The notes: a model not told the origin generated them from the letters alone. Counted from the stretch's first letter, positions 40,192 to 53,415 are shown. The stretch is DNA of 64,000 nt from Sphingorhabdus sp. SMR4y (GCF_002218195.1 NZ_CP022336.1:620001-684000); one strand, 5' to 3'. Translations and numbers: made by a program.

Positions 40192-41787
40192 ATGGCGGGA
40201 GCGTATCTGGAATCGGGTGATGCAAAGGGAACATTCCTTGGTCATCCCAAAGGGCTGTTCGTTCTGTTTTTTGCAGAAATGTGGGAACGTTTTTCCTATT
40301 ATGGCATGCGCGCCCTGTTGATATTCTATCTGACCAAGCACTGGCTCTTTTCCGATAGCGAATCCGGGATCATTTACGGCGCCTATACGGCGCTGGTCTA
40401 TATTACGCCGGTCGTCGGCGGTTATCTGGCTGACAAATATCTCGGGCAACGAAAGGCAGTACTATTTGGTGCCGTGCTGCTCACATTGGGACATTTTTTC
40501 ATGGCTTTCGAGGGCGATGCGGGGGTTGGTCATGCCGACAATCCGATCATCAGCGTCTTCTGGCTGGCCCTCGCGCTGATCATCGTCGGTTCCGGTTTTC
40601 TGAAAGCCAATATCTCGGTGATCGTCGGCCAGCTCTATCCCCGTACCGATGTGCGGCGCGACGGCGCCTATACCATCTTCTATATGGGCATCAATCTCGG
40701 CGCCGCGCTGGGGTCGCTGCTTTGTGGCTATATCGGTGAAACCTATGGCTGGGCTTATGGTTTCGGTCTGGCCGGGATCGGAATGCTGCTTGGCCTGATC
40801 GTTTTCATCTGGGGCAAGCCGTTGCTGCTTGGTCGCGGCGAAGCCAAGGATCCGGAACTTCTGAACAAGCCTGTCGGCGGACTGAAACTGGAATGGTGGA
40901 TGTATATCATCGGTCTGGTGCTGGTGGGTATCTGCTGGCTGGCCATCCAGTTCCAAGATATGGTCGGCTACGTGCTCGGCCTGTTCGGCGGCGCGCTGGT
41001 TCTCTATGTGCTGGTCACTGCCGTTACGAAGCTGGCGTCTGATGAACGGGACCGCATCTTTGCGGCCATGTTCCTGATCCTGACTTCGATCATATTCTGG
41101 GCTCTGTTCGAGCAGGCTGGTTCTTCGCTGAACCTGTTCACCGACCGTCATGTCGACCGGGCCGGTGTTCCCGCCTCGACCTTCCAGTCGATCAACGCGA
41201 TCTACATTATCCTGCTGGCGCCGGTATTTGCCACAGTCTGGACAGTGATGGGACGCAAGGGCATCGAGCCATCCGCTCCGTTCAAATTCGGACTGGGTGT
41301 CGTCCAGGTTGGTCTCGGCTTTCTGGTTCTGGTCTGGGGCGCGCAGTCTGCCGGACTTGAAAATGCAACGCCGGTGATCTTCATCTTCCTGATCTACCTG
41401 CTGCACACAACCGGTGAACTCTGCCTGTCTCCGGTCGGTCTGTCGGCCATGAACCGACTGGCACCCGCACACATGGCAAGCCTGATCATGGGGACGTGGT
41501 TCTTCGCATCGGCAACGGGCAATTTTGCCGCGGGTCTTATCGCATCTGCCACTGGCGCAGAAGGTGTGGGAGAGGAAGCCGGCAAGCAGGTGGTGCTGGA
41601 CGTCTATTCCACCGTTGGCTGGGTAGCGATTGCCGTAGGCATTGGTGTGCTCGTGGTGTCGCCGCTGATCAGAAATCTGATGCATCTCGACACGCTGAAG
41701 GACGACAATGTCGGCGATGATCTGGAAGGCCAGCGGGAAGTGGGCGAGCCACAGGCTGCCGGGGTCCATCCGTCGATCAAATCATAA
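40192..41787 (+). CDS. POT family proton-dependent peptide transporter
   Basis: A 531-residue inner-membrane symporter for di- and tripeptides. It has 12 or more helices, the family motif EMWERFSYYGMRALL (about 25-39) with the ExxERF proton-coupling residues, GGYLADKYLGQRKA, the second signature FYMGINLGAALG, and a conserved FFASATGNF in the late helices. It is followed 17 bp later by two exported amidohydrolase-fold proteins, suggesting that peptide derivatives are first processed outside and then taken up. Confidence 0.92.
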   Translation: MAGAYLESGDAKGTFLGHPKGLFVLFFAEMWERFSYYGMRALLIFYLTKHWLFSDSESGIIYGAYTALVYITPVVGGYLADKYLGQRKAVLFGAVLLTLGHFFMAFEGDAGVGHADNPIISVFWLALALIIVGSGFLKANISVIVGQLYPRTDVRRDGAYTIFYMGINLGAALGSLLCGYIGETYGWAYGFGLAGIGMLLGLIVFIWGKPLLLGRGEAKDPELLNKPVGGLKLEWWMYIIGLVLVGICWLAIQFQDMVGYVLGLFGGALVLYVLVTAVTKLASDERDRIFAAMFLILTSIIFWALFEQAGSSLNLFTDRHVDRAGVPASTFQSINAIYIILLAPVFATVWTVMGRKGIEPSAPFKFGLGVVQVGLGFLVLVWGAQSAGLENATPVIFIFLIYLLHTTGELCLSPVGLSAMNRLAPAHMASLIMGTWFFASATGNFAAGLIASATGAEGVGEEAGKQVVLDVYSTVGWVAIAVGIGVLVVSPLIRNLMHLDTLKDDNVGDDLEGQREVGEPQAAGVHPSIKS

Positions 41788-41804
41788 TATTGAGGGGCTT
41801 TGCT

Positions 41805-43205
41805 ATGAAATATCGGGCTTTGCTGGCGCTGGCTGCCGGCGGATCGCTATTGGCTGGCTGCACGGCCAGCGCGGCGGATACCAATTCGGCGAGCGCTACG
41901 GCGCCAATTCAGTCGAGCAAGCCTGCAAGGACTGCCTTTCCCTCCACCTACAGAGCGTATCCTTCGGTTCCCACTGCCATCACCGGCGTGACCATTTACG
42001 ACGGTGAGGGCGGCCGGATCGACCGCGGGACAGTGTTTATGGCGGGCGGCAAGATTTCCTCGATTGGTGGCCCCGAAACCGCGATACCGGCCGATACGAC
42101 GATCATCGACGGCACCGGTAAATTTGTGACGCCGGGCATCATTGATGTGCACAGCCATCTGGGTGATTATCCGACGCCCAGCGTGGCGGCTCATGATGAT
42201 GGCAACGAAGCCACTTCACCGGTCACGCCGGAAGTCTGGGCCGAACATAGCGTCTGGCCGCAGGACCCCGGCTTTTCCCGTGCCATGGCGAATGGCGGTA
42301 TCACGGCGCTGCAGATCCTGCCCGGTTCGGCCAATCTGTTCGGAGGTCGCTCGGTGACGCTGAAAAACGTGCCTTCGCGAACCGTGCAGGGGATGAAATT
42401 TCCCGGCGCGCCTTATGGGATGAAAATGGCCTGTGGCGAAAATCCGAAGCGGGTTTACGGCAGCCGTAACCGCATGCCGTCCACCCGCATGGGCAATCTT
42501 GCACTCAACCGGCAGACCTGGATTGATGCGCAGGACTATCGCGACAAGCGCAAGGCCGGCAAGAGCCAGAAGCGCGACCTGGGCAAGGAAACGCTGGCCG
42601 GCGTGCTGGATGGCGATATTCTCGTCCACAATCACTGCTATCGCGCCGACGAGCTGGCCCAGATCATCGATATGTCGAAGGAATTCGGCTACAAGGTCAC
42701 CGCCTTCCATCACGCGGTCGAAAGCTACAAGATCGCCGACATGCTGGCCGAAGAGGGGATTTGCTCGGCCGTCTGGGCCGACTGGTGGGGATTCAAGATG
42801 GAAGCCTATGACGCGATCCCGGAAAACGCGGCGCTGCTGCAGAAGGCCGGCGCCTGTGTGATCATCCATAGCGATGACGAGAACCAGATCCAGCGGCTCA
42901 ACCAGGAAGCCGCCAAGGCGCTCGCCGATGGCCGGGCGATGGGCATAGAGATCAGCGACGCGCAGGCGATCCGCTGGATCACGCTCAACCCGGCAAAAGC
43001 CATGGGCATCGATGCAATGACCGGTAGCCTGAATCCCGGCAAGATGGCTGATCTGGTACTCTGGAATGATAATCCTCTCAGCGTTTACGCGCGGCCCGAG
43101 AAGGTCTGGATTGACGGTGCGCTGATGTTTGACAGCGCCGACCCGAACCGGAGACCCGTCAGCGACTTTGAACTCGGCCAGCCCGGTGAAGGAGACGTGA
43201 AATGA
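41805..43205 (+). CDS. Amidohydrolase family lipoprotein
   Basis: A 466-residue metal-dependent hydrolase of the amidohydrolase superfamily, related to imidazolonepropionase and prolidase-like enzymes. The signal peptide ends in the lipobox LLAGC (Cys19), so it is a lipoprotein of the cell envelope. Metal ligands are seen in DVHSHLG (His116, His118), VHNHCY, FHHAVES and the final Asp in IIHSDDENQ. ATG 41805 is chosen over TTG 41790. Its stop overlaps the start of the next, catalytically incomplete homologue. Confidence 0.88.
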   Translation: MKYRALLALAAGGSLLAGCTASAADTNSASATAPIQSSKPARTAFPSTYRAYPSVPTAITGVTIYDGEGGRIDRGTVFMAGGKISSIGGPETAIPADTTIIDGTGKFVTPGIIDVHSHLGDYPTPSVAAHDDGNEATSPVTPEVWAEHSVWPQDPGFSRAMANGGITALQILPGSANLFGGRSVTLKNVPSRTVQGMKFPGAPYGMKMACGENPKRVYGSRNRMPSTRMGNLALNRQTWIDAQDYRDKRKAGKSQKRDLGKETLAGVLDGDILVHNHCYRADELAQIIDMSKEFGYKVTAFHHAVESYKIADMLAEEGICSAVWADWWGFKMEAYDAIPENAALLQKAGACVIIHSDDENQIQRLNQEAAKALADGRAMGIEISDAQAIRWITLNPAKAMGIDAMTGSLNPGKMADLVLWNDNPLSVYARPEKVWIDGALMFDSADPNRRPVSDFELGQPGEGDVK

Positions 43206-44497
43206 AGCGTTTTTCTCTGTTGCTCGCCTCCGCTGCGGCGCTGATTGCCGCGCCGGTTGCCGCCCAGACCACCGCGATTACCGGTGGCAAGCTTGTCATC
43301 GGTGACGGCAGCGCGCCGATTGAAGGCGGCACGGTATTGATCCGCAACGACCGGGTTGTCGCTGCCGGTGCCAATATTTCCATTCCCGCCGATGCGCGAC
43401 GGATCGACGCCAGTGGCAAATGGGTAACGCCCGGCATTTTCGCCGGATTCAGCCGGATAGGTCTGGTCGAGGTCGGCGCGGTCAGCCAGACCAATGACAT
43501 GAATGCCAGCCGTTCGCCCTTTTCCGCTGCGCTCGATGTGCAATATGCGATCAACCCATTTGCTTCCGCCGTTGCCGTAAACCGTGCCGCCGGAGTAACC
43601 CGAGCGGTTGTCTCTCCGAGCACGTCCGACTCCATTTTCGGAGGTTTCGGTGCGATTGCCGATCTTGGCCAGGATGAATATCCGATCACCCGGGCGCGCG
43701 CGTTTCAATTTGTCGAACTGGGTGAAACCGGCCACCGCAGGGCAGGGGGCAGCCGTTCCGCCTCGCACATTCACTTCCGCGCGCTGCTCGAGGAGGCTCG
43801 CACGTATGCGCGCAATCCGTCAGCCTTTGACAGCGATTTGCTCAAGGCATCGGATGCCAAAGCGTTGTTGCCGGTGATCAACGGCAGCACCAAATTGCTC
43901 ATCCATGTCGAGAGCGCCAATGACATTCTGAAAGTCCTCGGCCTGCGCAAGGATTTCCCGGCCCTGAAAATGGTGCTGGTCGGTGCCAATGAAGGCTGGC
44001 GGGTTGCCGATCATATCGCCGCAGCGGGCGTGCCGGTGCTGGCATCTGCGCTTGCCGACCTGCCTTATGGTTTCGAGGACCTGGCTTCGACCCAGTCCAA
44101 TATCGGGCGGATGAAGGATGCCGGTGTCAAGGTAGCCATTGGCATGATCAACGACCGGGATGCGCACCAGCTGCGCTATTCAGTGCAATATGCCGGTAAT
44201 CTTGTCGCGCTCAACAAGGTGCCGCGCGCAACCGGACTTAGCTGGGACGAGGCCTTTGCCGCGATCAGCTCGGGGCCTGCAGAAATCATGGACATGGGCG
44301 GGCAACTGGGCTCGCTCAAGGCCGGTCGCCAGGCCGATGTGGTAATCTGGACCGGCGATCCGCTGGAGCTGTCGACCCAGGTGGAAAAGGTGATCATCGA
44401 CGGCGTTGACCAGTCGCTCAGCAACCGCCAGATGCGCCTGCGCGACCGCTATGCCAATCCGGCTCCGGGCGCCTTGCCAAAGGCCTATGACCGCTAG
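43202..44497 (+). CDS. Exported amidohydrolase-fold protein lacking metal ligands
   Basis: A 431-residue exported protein (signal peptide to about residue 21, AAPVAAQ) with the amidohydrolase fold: VTPGIFAGFSRIG aligns with VTPGIIDVHSHLG of the upstream protein, but the HxH is replaced by GFS. The later ligands are also changed: LLIHVESAND for LVHNHCYRAD and VGANEGW for HHAVESY. The C-terminal GSLKAGRQADVVIWTGDPL, common to the family, is kept. It is probably a non-catalytic or altered partner. The ATGA overlap (43202-43205) indicates coupled translation. Confidence 0.85.
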   Translation: MKRFSLLLASAAALIAAPVAAQTTAITGGKLVIGDGSAPIEGGTVLIRNDRVVAAGANISIPADARRIDASGKWVTPGIFAGFSRIGLVEVGAVSQTNDMNASRSPFSAALDVQYAINPFASAVAVNRAAGVTRAVVSPSTSDSIFGGFGAIADLGQDEYPITRARAFQFVELGETGHRRAGGSRSASHIHFRALLEEARTYARNPSAFDSDLLKASDAKALLPVINGSTKLLIHVESANDILKVLGLRKDFPALKMVLVGANEGWRVADHIAAAGVPVLASALADLPYGFEDLASTQSNIGRMKDAGVKVAIGMINDRDAHQLRYSVQYAGNLVALNKVPRATGLSWDEAFAAISSGPAEIMDMGGQLGSLKAGRQADVVIWTGDPLELSTQVEKVIIDGVDQSLSNRQMRLRDRYANPAPGALPKAYDR

Positions 44498-44500
44498 ACC

Positions 44501-45489
<989 letters not shown>

Positions 45490-45493
<4 letters not shown>

Positions 45494-46710
45494 GTCAAAT
45501 CTCCTTCGCTTCTGGCGATTGTGGCGGTCACGCTCATATTGGTGCTGACATTGGCGACTGTCCGGATGATATCAGGAAAGGTCTCGATCGCCAAAAGCAG
45601 AACCAGCGGTTCGATGGGCAGCCCCATGGCAATGCATATGGGGGCGATGGACGTGATGAAGCTGATTGACCCCGGCAGGCTGACGGCGCCCATGGTGGTG
45701 ATTGCGGCGACGACCGCCCCGATGGCCAGCATGGCGAAGGACAATTCTATCCCCATCAGATGGGCGATATAGATCGCCACCGCCAGGTTCATGCAGGGGC
45801 CGGTGGCCCGGAAGAGAGCGACCGCAATCGGCAGCACGATATCGGCGGACCGTTCGCCTACGCCCATCGCTTTCACGCCGCTGACCATGGCCGGTAGCGA
45901 AGCGAGCGAGCTTTGCGTGGAAATCGCGACCGCCTGGGCCGGAGCGGAAGCCTTGAAGAAGACTATGGGGCCGCGCTTGCCACCGACAAAGGTGAGGACA
46001 TAGCTGAAAATCCAGATCACGACGCCGACGCTGCTGACGATCAGCACATAATGGAGCAACGCGCCGAAGGCGGCCAGGCCGGCATTTGCGCCGACGCCCA
46101 GTGCCAGGGCAAAGACGCCGAGCGGTGCCAGAGCAAGCACCCACTGGATGAGGATCAACAACGCATCGGCAAGTGCATTGAAAAACTGGTCCAGCATCAT
46201 TCGCTGGGTTTCGGGCAACCGGGTGATGGCAAAGGCAAAGGCCAGGGCGAAGACCATCAACGGAAGAACCGCGTCCTCTGCAGCGGCAGCAATCGCATTG
46301 GTCGGGATCAGCGCGCGCAGAAATTCGCTGAACGGCGGCACGTCTCCCGGTGGTGCTGCGCTGCCGAGCGCTGCGCGGAGGGCAGCGGCTGCATCGCCAT
46401 CGAGCGGAAACAGCTCGAGCAGGGCGGGTGTCACCAGCGCGGCCATGGCAGAGGAGCACCAGAGAATGAAGATCATGAACCCGATCGCGCGCGCGGTCAT
46501 CCGTCCGGCACGCGCCATCGATGCGGCCTTGCCGATACCGACGATGAGCAGCGTGAAAACAAGCGGGATGACGGTCATCCGCAAGGCATTGAGCCACATA
46601 TTGCCGACCACATCGGCCGCTTCGACCAGCATAGCGTTTCTGGGACCGGCATAGAGGCCGGTCATTATGCCCAGGACCAGAGCAAGCAATATGATCAGCG
46701 CTTTTATCAA
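45490..46710 (-). CDS. Dicarboxylate/amino acid:cation symporter (DAACS)
   Basis: A 406-residue transporter of the GltP/DctA family. It begins with a transmembrane helix and retains the serine-rich reentrant loop region ([15 protein letters not shown]), the segment [20 protein letters not shown] equivalent to the substrate/cation site, and the second hairpin [12 protein letters not shown]. It probably imports glutamate, aspartate or C4-dicarboxylates with Na+ or H+. It is the first gene of a two-gene operon with the aldo/keto reductase. Confidence 0.9.
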
Positions 46711-46901
46711 TGGTCTGCCCCTTGTTTCCTGTGCTCGATATTATCCAGAGCCGGGGAACCATCAACCATGGCGGGCGGGTGCTGGCAAGGGGCGATTGCT
46801 GGTAAAATTCGCTATTGCTTTCATTCCCTCTTGGTCTCCAGCCGATCCATCGGCTAGAGACTGGCGCGACGGGCGCGATCAATGGCGGGATATGATTGAA
46901 T

Positions 46902-48242
46902 ATGGGAAAGAAGTTTTTTGGCACTGATGGCATTCGCGGCTTGACCAATGCGCATCCGATGACAGCCGAAATCGCGATGAAAGTGGGGCAGGCTGCCGGC
47001 CGGCATTTCCAGCGGGGCAACCATCGCCACCGCGTGGTGATCGGCAAGGATACCCGGCTGTCAGGATATATGATGGAAAATGCACTGGTCGCGGGCTTTA
47101 CCAGTGTCGGTATGGACGTCGTGCAGGTCGGTCCGATGCCAACTCCGGCAGTGGCGCTGCTGACCCGTTCGATGCGGGCCGATCTGGGCGTCATGATATC
47201 GGCCAGCCACAACCCCTATTATGACAATGGTATAAAATTATTCGGGCCGGACGGTTTCAAGCTGTCAGACGAAGATGAATTCACCATCGAAGCCTATATC
47301 GAAGAAGACGCAAAGCTGGCACCGGCGGCCGATATCGGCCGCGCCAAACGGTTCGAAGACGCCCGTGGCCGCTATATTCACGCGGTCAAGATGTCGTTGC
47401 CCGACCATATCCGGCTGGATGGCCTGAAAATCGTGTGCGATTGCGCCAATGGCGCGGCGTATCAGGTGGCCCCCTCCGCGCTCTGGGAACTGGGCGCCGA
47501 GGTGGTCGCACTGGGGATCAATCCCAATGGCTTGAACATCAACGACAAATGCGGGTCCACCGACGTTGCGGTCTTGCAGGAAACCGTGGTCGCATCCGGC
47601 GCCGATATCGGCATCGCGCTGGACGGGGACGCCGATCGCCTGATCGTTGTCGACGAAAAGGGGCAGGTCGTCGATGGCGACCAGCTGATGGCGCTGATCG
47701 GGTCCAGCTGGAACCGGCAGGGTCTTTTGCGCGGCGGCGGGATTGTTGCAACGGTCATGTCCAATCTCGGACTGGAGAGATTTCTCAATGCGCAGGGTCT
47801 CGATCTGGTGCGGGCCAAGGTCGGCGACCGCTATGTTCTGGAAGAGATGAAAAAGGGTGGTTATAATGTCGGCGGCGAACAGTCCGGCCATATGATCTTG
47901 CTGGACCACGGAACCACCGGCGATGGCACGGTCGCAGCGCTGCAGGTGCTGGGTGAACTGGTCGAGAGCGGCAAGCCGGCGAGCGAATTGCTGCATCTTT
48001 TCGATCCGGTTCCGCAATTGCTGAAAAATGTGCGGTACAGCGGTGGCCAGCCGCTTGAAAGCGACAAGGTCAAGGCCGTGATTGCGGACGCGGAAAAGGA
48101 ACTCGATGGCAGCGGCCGCCTCGTGATCCGCAAGTCGGGCACGGAACCGCTGATCCGGGTGATGGCCGAAGGGGATGATGAAGATCAGGTTCATACGGTC
48201 GTCGACCGGATTTGTGCCGTGGTAGAGGAGGTTGCAGGCTGA
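46902..48242 (+). CDS. glmM: Phosphoglucosamine mutase
   Basis: GlmM converts glucosamine-6-phosphate to glucosamine-1-phosphate for UDP-GlcNAc and peptidoglycan synthesis. The 446-residue product has the start [11 protein letters not shown], the phosphoserine loop [12 protein letters not shown] (Ser102), the metal-binding DGDADR, the sugar loop GGEQSGHM and the phosphate-binding [15 protein letters not shown] 46902 is preferred to TTG 46896. It starts a chain of four genes with overlapping ends. Confidence 0.96.
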   Translation: MGKKFFGTDGIRGLTNAHPMTAEIAMKVGQAAGRHFQRGNHRHRVVIGKDTRLSGYMMENALVAGFTSVGMDVVQVGPMPTPAVALLTRSMRADLGVMISASHNPYYDNGIKLFGPDGFKLSDEDEFTIEAYIEEDAKLAPAADIGRAKRFEDARGRYIHAVKMSLPDHIRLDGLKIVCDCANGAAYQVAPSALWELGAEVVALGINPNGLNINDKCGSTDVAVLQETVVASGADIGIALDGDADRLIVVDEKGQVVDGDQLMALIGSSWNRQGLLRGGGIVATVMSNLGLERFLNAQGLDLVRAKVGDRYVLEEMKKGGYNVGGEQSGHMILLDHGTTGDGTVAALQVLGELVESGKPASELLHLFDPVPQLLKNVRYSGGQPLESDKVKAVIADAEKELDGSGRLVIRKSGTEPLIRVMAEGDDEDQVHTVVDRICAVVEEVAG

Positions 48243-48433
48243 TGCTGGGCTTGCTTGATGCGATGGATGCCCGGACGATCGTCGCGATGGGGCTGGTCCT
48301 GCCAATTCTTGTAACGCTGCTTCTCTATATTTTTGCGCGCGGATTCTTTCGCCGGTTCTGGCTTCCTATTGTCCTGATCGCCGGCGCTTTTGAATGGTTT
48401 CTGATCGTTCAGGTCGGGCCCTTGTTCCTGTGA
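48242..48433 (+). CDS. Small membrane protein between glmM and thiD
   Basis: A 63-residue protein with two transmembrane helices (about 11-30 and 39-58) separated by FARGFFRRFW. The start ATG overlaps the glmM TGA by one base (TGATG), and its own TGA overlaps the thiD GTG start (GTGA). The tight overlap on both sides is good evidence that it is translated. The function is unknown; a small envelope protein next to glmM could be linked to wall synthesis, but this is a guess. Confidence 0.75.
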   Translation: MLGLLDAMDARTIVAMGLVLPILVTLLLYIFARGFFRRFWLPIVLIAGAFEWFLIVQVGPLFL

Positions 48434-49203
48434 CCGGAAACTGCCCCCGGATTTTGTCCATTGCCGGTTCCGACAGTGGCGGCGGCGCGGGCATACAGGC
48501 TGATATCAAGACCATCACCATGCTCGGCGGACACGCGATGACGGCGATTACCGCCATTACCGCGCAGAACACGCTCGGAGTACAGGCGGTCCACCAATTG
48601 CCCACCGATCTGATCCTGCAGCAGATCGAGTCCGTGGTCAGCGATATCGGCGTCGATGCGGTCAAGATCGGCATGATCGGAAGCGCCGAGGCCGCCCTTG
48701 CGGTGGCGGAATATCTGCAGAGACTGGGTGTCGCGATTATATTCGATCCGGTGATGGTCGCAACCAGCGGCAGCCTGCTGGCCGATAGGGAGACCATCGC
48801 CGCCTTTGGCAAGCTGATGGATGTGGCATCGGTAGTCACGCCCAATCTACCGGAATTGGAGGCGCTGGGCGGCAAGGAAGCCATATTGGACCACGGCTGC
48901 CATCTGGTGATCAAGGGTGGACACGGAGAAGGATCGGTGGTTGTTGACGAACTCCATGCCCCGGGTGGCCTGATCAGGCGGATCGAAGGCAAGAGGATCG
49001 AAAGCAGTGAAACGCACGGTACCGGTTGCACCTTTGCCAGCGCTCTGGCTGTTGGTCTGGGCAGCGGGCTGGACCTGAACGCGGCCTTCGAACAGGCGAT
49101 ATCGTTCACGCGCATTGCGATACTGGAAGCACCCGGGCTCGGTGAGGGCAACGGTCCGCTGGGCCACCAGTTTGTCACGGATTTTCAGGATGATGACGGG
49201 TGA
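48430..49203 (+). CDS. thiD: Hydroxymethylpyrimidine/phosphomethylpyrimidine kinase
   Basis: ThiD phosphorylates HMP to HMP-PP for thiamine synthesis. The 257-residue ribokinase-fold protein has the substrate loop [34 protein letters not shown] and the anion hole [13 protein letters not shown] with the catalytic Asp replaced in the usual ThiD manner. GTG 48430 overlaps the upstream stop. No TPP riboswitch is seen before the operon. Confidence 0.93.
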   Translation: MTGNCPRILSIAGSDSGGGAGIQADIKTITMLGGHAMTAITAITAQNTLGVQAVHQLPTDLILQQIESVVSDIGVDAVKIGMIGSAEAALAVAEYLQRLGVAIIFDPVMVATSGSLLADRETIAAFGKLMDVASVVTPNLPELEALGGKEAILDHGCHLVIKGGHGEGSVVVDELHAPGGLIRRIEGKRIESSETHGTGCTFASALAVGLGSGLDLNAAFEQAISFTRIAILEAPGLGEGNGPLGHQFVTDFQDDDG

Positions 49204-49757
49204 TTGCCGGCGTTGATGAAGTGGGGCGGGGGCCTCTGGCGGGCCCGCTCGTCGCTGCCGCCGTCATTCTGCCGGAAAATCACGCGATCGCGGAGCTGGA
49301 TGACAGCAAGAAGCTGACGGCCAAAAAACGGGCGCGGCTCGAACGGGACATCATTCAATGTGCCCGATTCTCGGTTGCGCAATGTTCCGAAGCCGAGATT
49401 GACGAGATCAATATCTTGCAGGCGACGATGCTGGCGATGACCCGCGCGGTTGAAGCGCTGGATACGGTACCGGATCATATTCTGGTCGACGGCAACCGCT
49501 TGCCGAAATGGACCTATTCAGCCGAAGCGGTGATTGGCGGCGATGCGCTCCATCCCTGCATTTCGGCGGCGTCCATTCTCGCCAAGGAATATCGCGACCG
49601 GCTGATGATCGCGGCGGCCGAGCGCTATCCGCAATATGGATGGGAACGGAACAAGGGTTATGGCACGGCCGAGCATCTGGCGGCGCTTCGGCAATTTGGG
49701 CCGACGCCGCTGCACCGCAGAAGCTTCGCACCGGTTTCCCAGATGGAATTGCTCTAG
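49200..49757 (+). CDS. rnhB: Ribonuclease HII
   Basis: RNase HII cleaves RNA in RNA-DNA hybrids and removes misincorporated ribonucleotides. The 185-residue product has the catalytic [10 protein letters not shown] (Asp6, Glu7), LDDSKKLT, the Asp in [10 protein letters not shown], and [15 protein letters not shown] 49200 overlaps the thiD stop by four bases (GTGA). Its stop overlaps the convergent desaturase stop by four bases. Confidence 0.95.
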   Translation: MIAGVDEVGRGPLAGPLVAAAVILPENHAIAELDDSKKLTAKKRARLERDIIQCARFSVAQCSEAEIDEINILQATMLAMTRAVEALDTVPDHILVDGNRLPKWTYSAEAVIGGDALHPCISAASILAKEYRDRLMIAAAERYPQYGWERNKGYGTAEHLAALRQFGPTPLHRRSFAPVSQMELL

Positions 49758-50785
49758 GCTTCGGCCTTGGCCGGTTTCGGAGCTATCTTGCGCTCCGCAA
49801 GAACCCATTCGCCGCTTTCGTCTTTGATATATTTGGGCTGGCGGGTGACATTCCAGACCAGCCCCATCTTTTCGAGCAAAAGCAGAACATAGCCTGCGAT
49901 GTCGATTTCCCACCAGGCCATGCCCTGGAAGCTGGCCCGCGGATGCTTGTGGTGGTTATTGTGCCAGCCTTCGCCAAAGGTCAGCAATGAGAATATGAAG
50001 CTGTTTCTGGCGGTGCCGACACCCTTTGTGTGGCGCTGCGATCCGACGACATGGGCGTAGCTGGAAATGCCCAGAGTGATCTGCAGGACGACAAATGTCC
50101 GAAAATAGCCGCCGATCAGGATCGTGCCGATGACATGGTCCCAGCCGCCGAAGGCAAGACCCCAGATGCCGGGAAAGATGATCAGCGAGAAGACCAGCCA
50201 GAACCAGCGGGTCCTGTGCAGCCAGAGCACGACCTCGTTGTCGGCCAGGCCTTTGCCGTAGATGCTCATGTCGGTGACGCAATCGTCCATGAACCAGCCG
50301 AAATGCGAGTGGAACATGCCCTTCAGTCTGCTGGTCGGCTTGCCCTTGCCGTCGAGCCAGGGGCTGTGAACATCGCCAACTTCATCGCTATGGGCATGGT
50401 GCCGCCGGTGATCGGCGGCCCAGCGCAACACCGATGACTGGATCGACATTTGCGCCATCGCCCCGAGAATATATTGCATCGGTACCGAGGTTTCGAAGGC
50501 CTTGTGCGAATAATAGCGGTGAAAACCGAGGACGATGCCGAGCATCAGCACGATATAGCCGGCGATGAAGGCGGACCATTCGACCCAGCCGGTATCATAG
50601 GTGAACATCCACCAGACCGCGGCGATCGATCCGAAAATCTTGGAACCGAACACGATCGCATATTCCTTGCGTTTCTCCCGCCCGGCCTCGCCGCCGACGA
50701 TCACACCGGGATGCGGGCGCGGTTCATCGCTCTGCTGGGCGATGCCATATTCATGCTGATATTTGTCGCGAAAATTACGTGCCAT
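49754..50785 (-). CDS. Acyl-CoA/lipid delta-9-type fatty acid desaturase
   Basis: A 343-residue integral membrane di-iron desaturase that introduces double bonds into acyl chains. The three His boxes are HRYYSH (89-94), HRRHHAHSD (126-134) and HNNHHKHP (about 272-279), with four transmembrane helices between them. ATG 50785 is chosen because it gives the normal N-terminus; the frame upstream to 50935 is AT-rich leader. It is divergent from ccrM across a 331-bp control region. Confidence 0.9.
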   Translation of the reverse strand: MARNFRDKYQHEYGIAQQSDEPRPHPGVIVGGEAGREKRKEYAIVFGSKIFGSIAAVWWMFTYDTGWVEWSAFIAGYIVLMLGIVLGFHRYYSHKAFETSVPMQYILGAMAQMSIQSSVLRWAADHRRHHAHSDEVGDVHSPWLDGKGKPTSRLKGMFHSHFGWFMDDCVTDMSIYGKGLADNEVVLWLHRTRWFWLVFSLIIFPGIWGLAFGGWDHVIGTILIGGYFRTFVVLQITLGISSYAHVVGSQRHTKGVGTARNSFIFSLLTFGEGWHNNHHKHPRASFQGMAWWEIDIAGYVLLLLEKMGLVWNVTRQPKYIKDESGEWVLAERKIAPKPAKAEA

Positions 50786-52268
<1,483 letters not shown>

Positions 52269-52281
52269 CCGGGTTGAGGCC

Positions 52282-53415
52282 ATGACGCAAATGGAAGATT
52301 TGGAAGCATGTGGAGCGGATAGCAGGCTCTATCTGAAACCTGTTGGACTGGTTGACAGTCCGCAATGGCATCCTGAAAAAAACCAACGATTAAACAATAG
52401 TTTAGCATGGTTTTCTCAGGTTGAATATCTGATTATCGAAGCAGATAAACCGAACCGGCGCGGGCTCGTCAATATCACGCAGTGGCCGGAATGGTCGAAA
52501 GCGCTTCCAGAGCATCTGTCGCAACGCGCGGAGACAGTATTCGCCAATCTCACTCGCCAGCACCCGGCGCTGCAATGCGGTGACCGGACTATCCGCTTTG
52601 ACCAGCCGCATGTCATGGGCATCCTCAATATCACACCCGACAGTTTCTCCGACGGTGGCAGACATCAGGATGATCCGGAAAAGGCCGCCGAAGCGGGCCT
52701 CGCTATGACGGTGGGCGGTGCTTCGATCCTCGACATTGGCGGTGAAAGCACCCGGCCCGGCGCCAGTCCGGTTTGGGAAGGTGATGAAATCAAACGGGTG
52801 GTGCCGGTCATCGAAAGACTGGCCCATTGTGGCGCAGTCCTGTCGGTCGACACGCGCAAGGCGGCGGTAATGGAAGCGTCGGTCGCGGCGGGCGCGCATC
52901 TGATCAACGATGTCTCGGCGCTGCTGCATGACAAAAGATCGCTGGAGGTGGCCGGAGTGTCCGGCCTGCCGGTGGTGCTGATGCACGCGCCTTCGAGCGG
53001 CAAAAACCCCCACGAGGGTAGCGGCTATGGCAATATCGTCACCGATACGCTCGACTGGCTGGAACAGCGGGTCGCCGACGTGGTGGCTGCGGGCTTTGAG
53101 CGCGAAAAAATAATCATCGATCCGGGGCTCGGCTTCGGCAAGTCGCTGGCTGACAATCTGGCGCTGATGAACAATATCGCGATGTTTCACGCGCTCGGCC
53201 AGCCGCTGCTGATCGGCGCCAGCCGCAAGCGGATGATCGGCGCGCTGTCCCGCGAAGCCCCGGTGGACCAGCGGCTCGGCGGCTCGATCGCTTTCGCGCA
53301 TCACGCGATACAGCAGGGCGCACAGATCGTCCGGGTACATGATGTACCGGAAACGGTACAGGCTATGCAGATATGGCGCGGGATGCGCGATGCAGGGGTG
53401 ACGGCGGCGCTCTGA
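52282..53415 (+). CDS. folP: Dihydropteroate synthase
   Basis: FolP joins p-aminobenzoate to dihydropterin pyrophosphate and is the sulfonamide target. The TIM-barrel domain (about 110-370) has GILNITPDSFSDGG, GGESTRPGA, SVDTRKAAV, IIDPGLGFGKS and the C-terminal IVRVHDV. The 377-residue length includes an N-terminal extension of about 105 residues with no motif I recognise. It follows ccrM by 13 bp and may share its transcript. Confidence 0.92.
   Translation: MTQMEDLEACGADSRLYLKPVGLVDSPQWHPEKNQRLNNSLAWFSQVEYLIIEADKPNRRGLVNITQWPEWSKALPEHLSQRAETVFANLTRQHPALQCGDRTIRFDQPHVMGILNITPDSFSDGGRHQDDPEKAAEAGLAMTVGGASILDIGGESTRPGASPVWEGDEIKRVVPVIERLAHCGAVLSVDTRKAAVMEASVAAGAHLINDVSALLHDKRSLEVAGVSGLPVVLMHAPSSGKNPHEGSGYGNIVTDTLDWLEQRVADVVAAGFEREKIIIDPGLGFGKSLADNLALMNNIAMFHALGQPLLIGASRKRMIGALSREAPVDQRLGGSIAFAHHAIQQGAQIVRVHDVPETVQAMQIWRGMRDAGVTAAL

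Noticed and set aside
46711-46901. Riboswitch or glmS-type ribozyme before glmM
   Set aside because: The 190-bp leader shows no conserved core that I can identify, and the later thiD gene has no TPP-box sequence ahead of it.
45572-47212. Minus-strand open frame of 546 codons overlapping the DAACS gene and glmM
   Set aside because: Shifted frame of the symporter gene; Arg/Cys-rich and without motifs.
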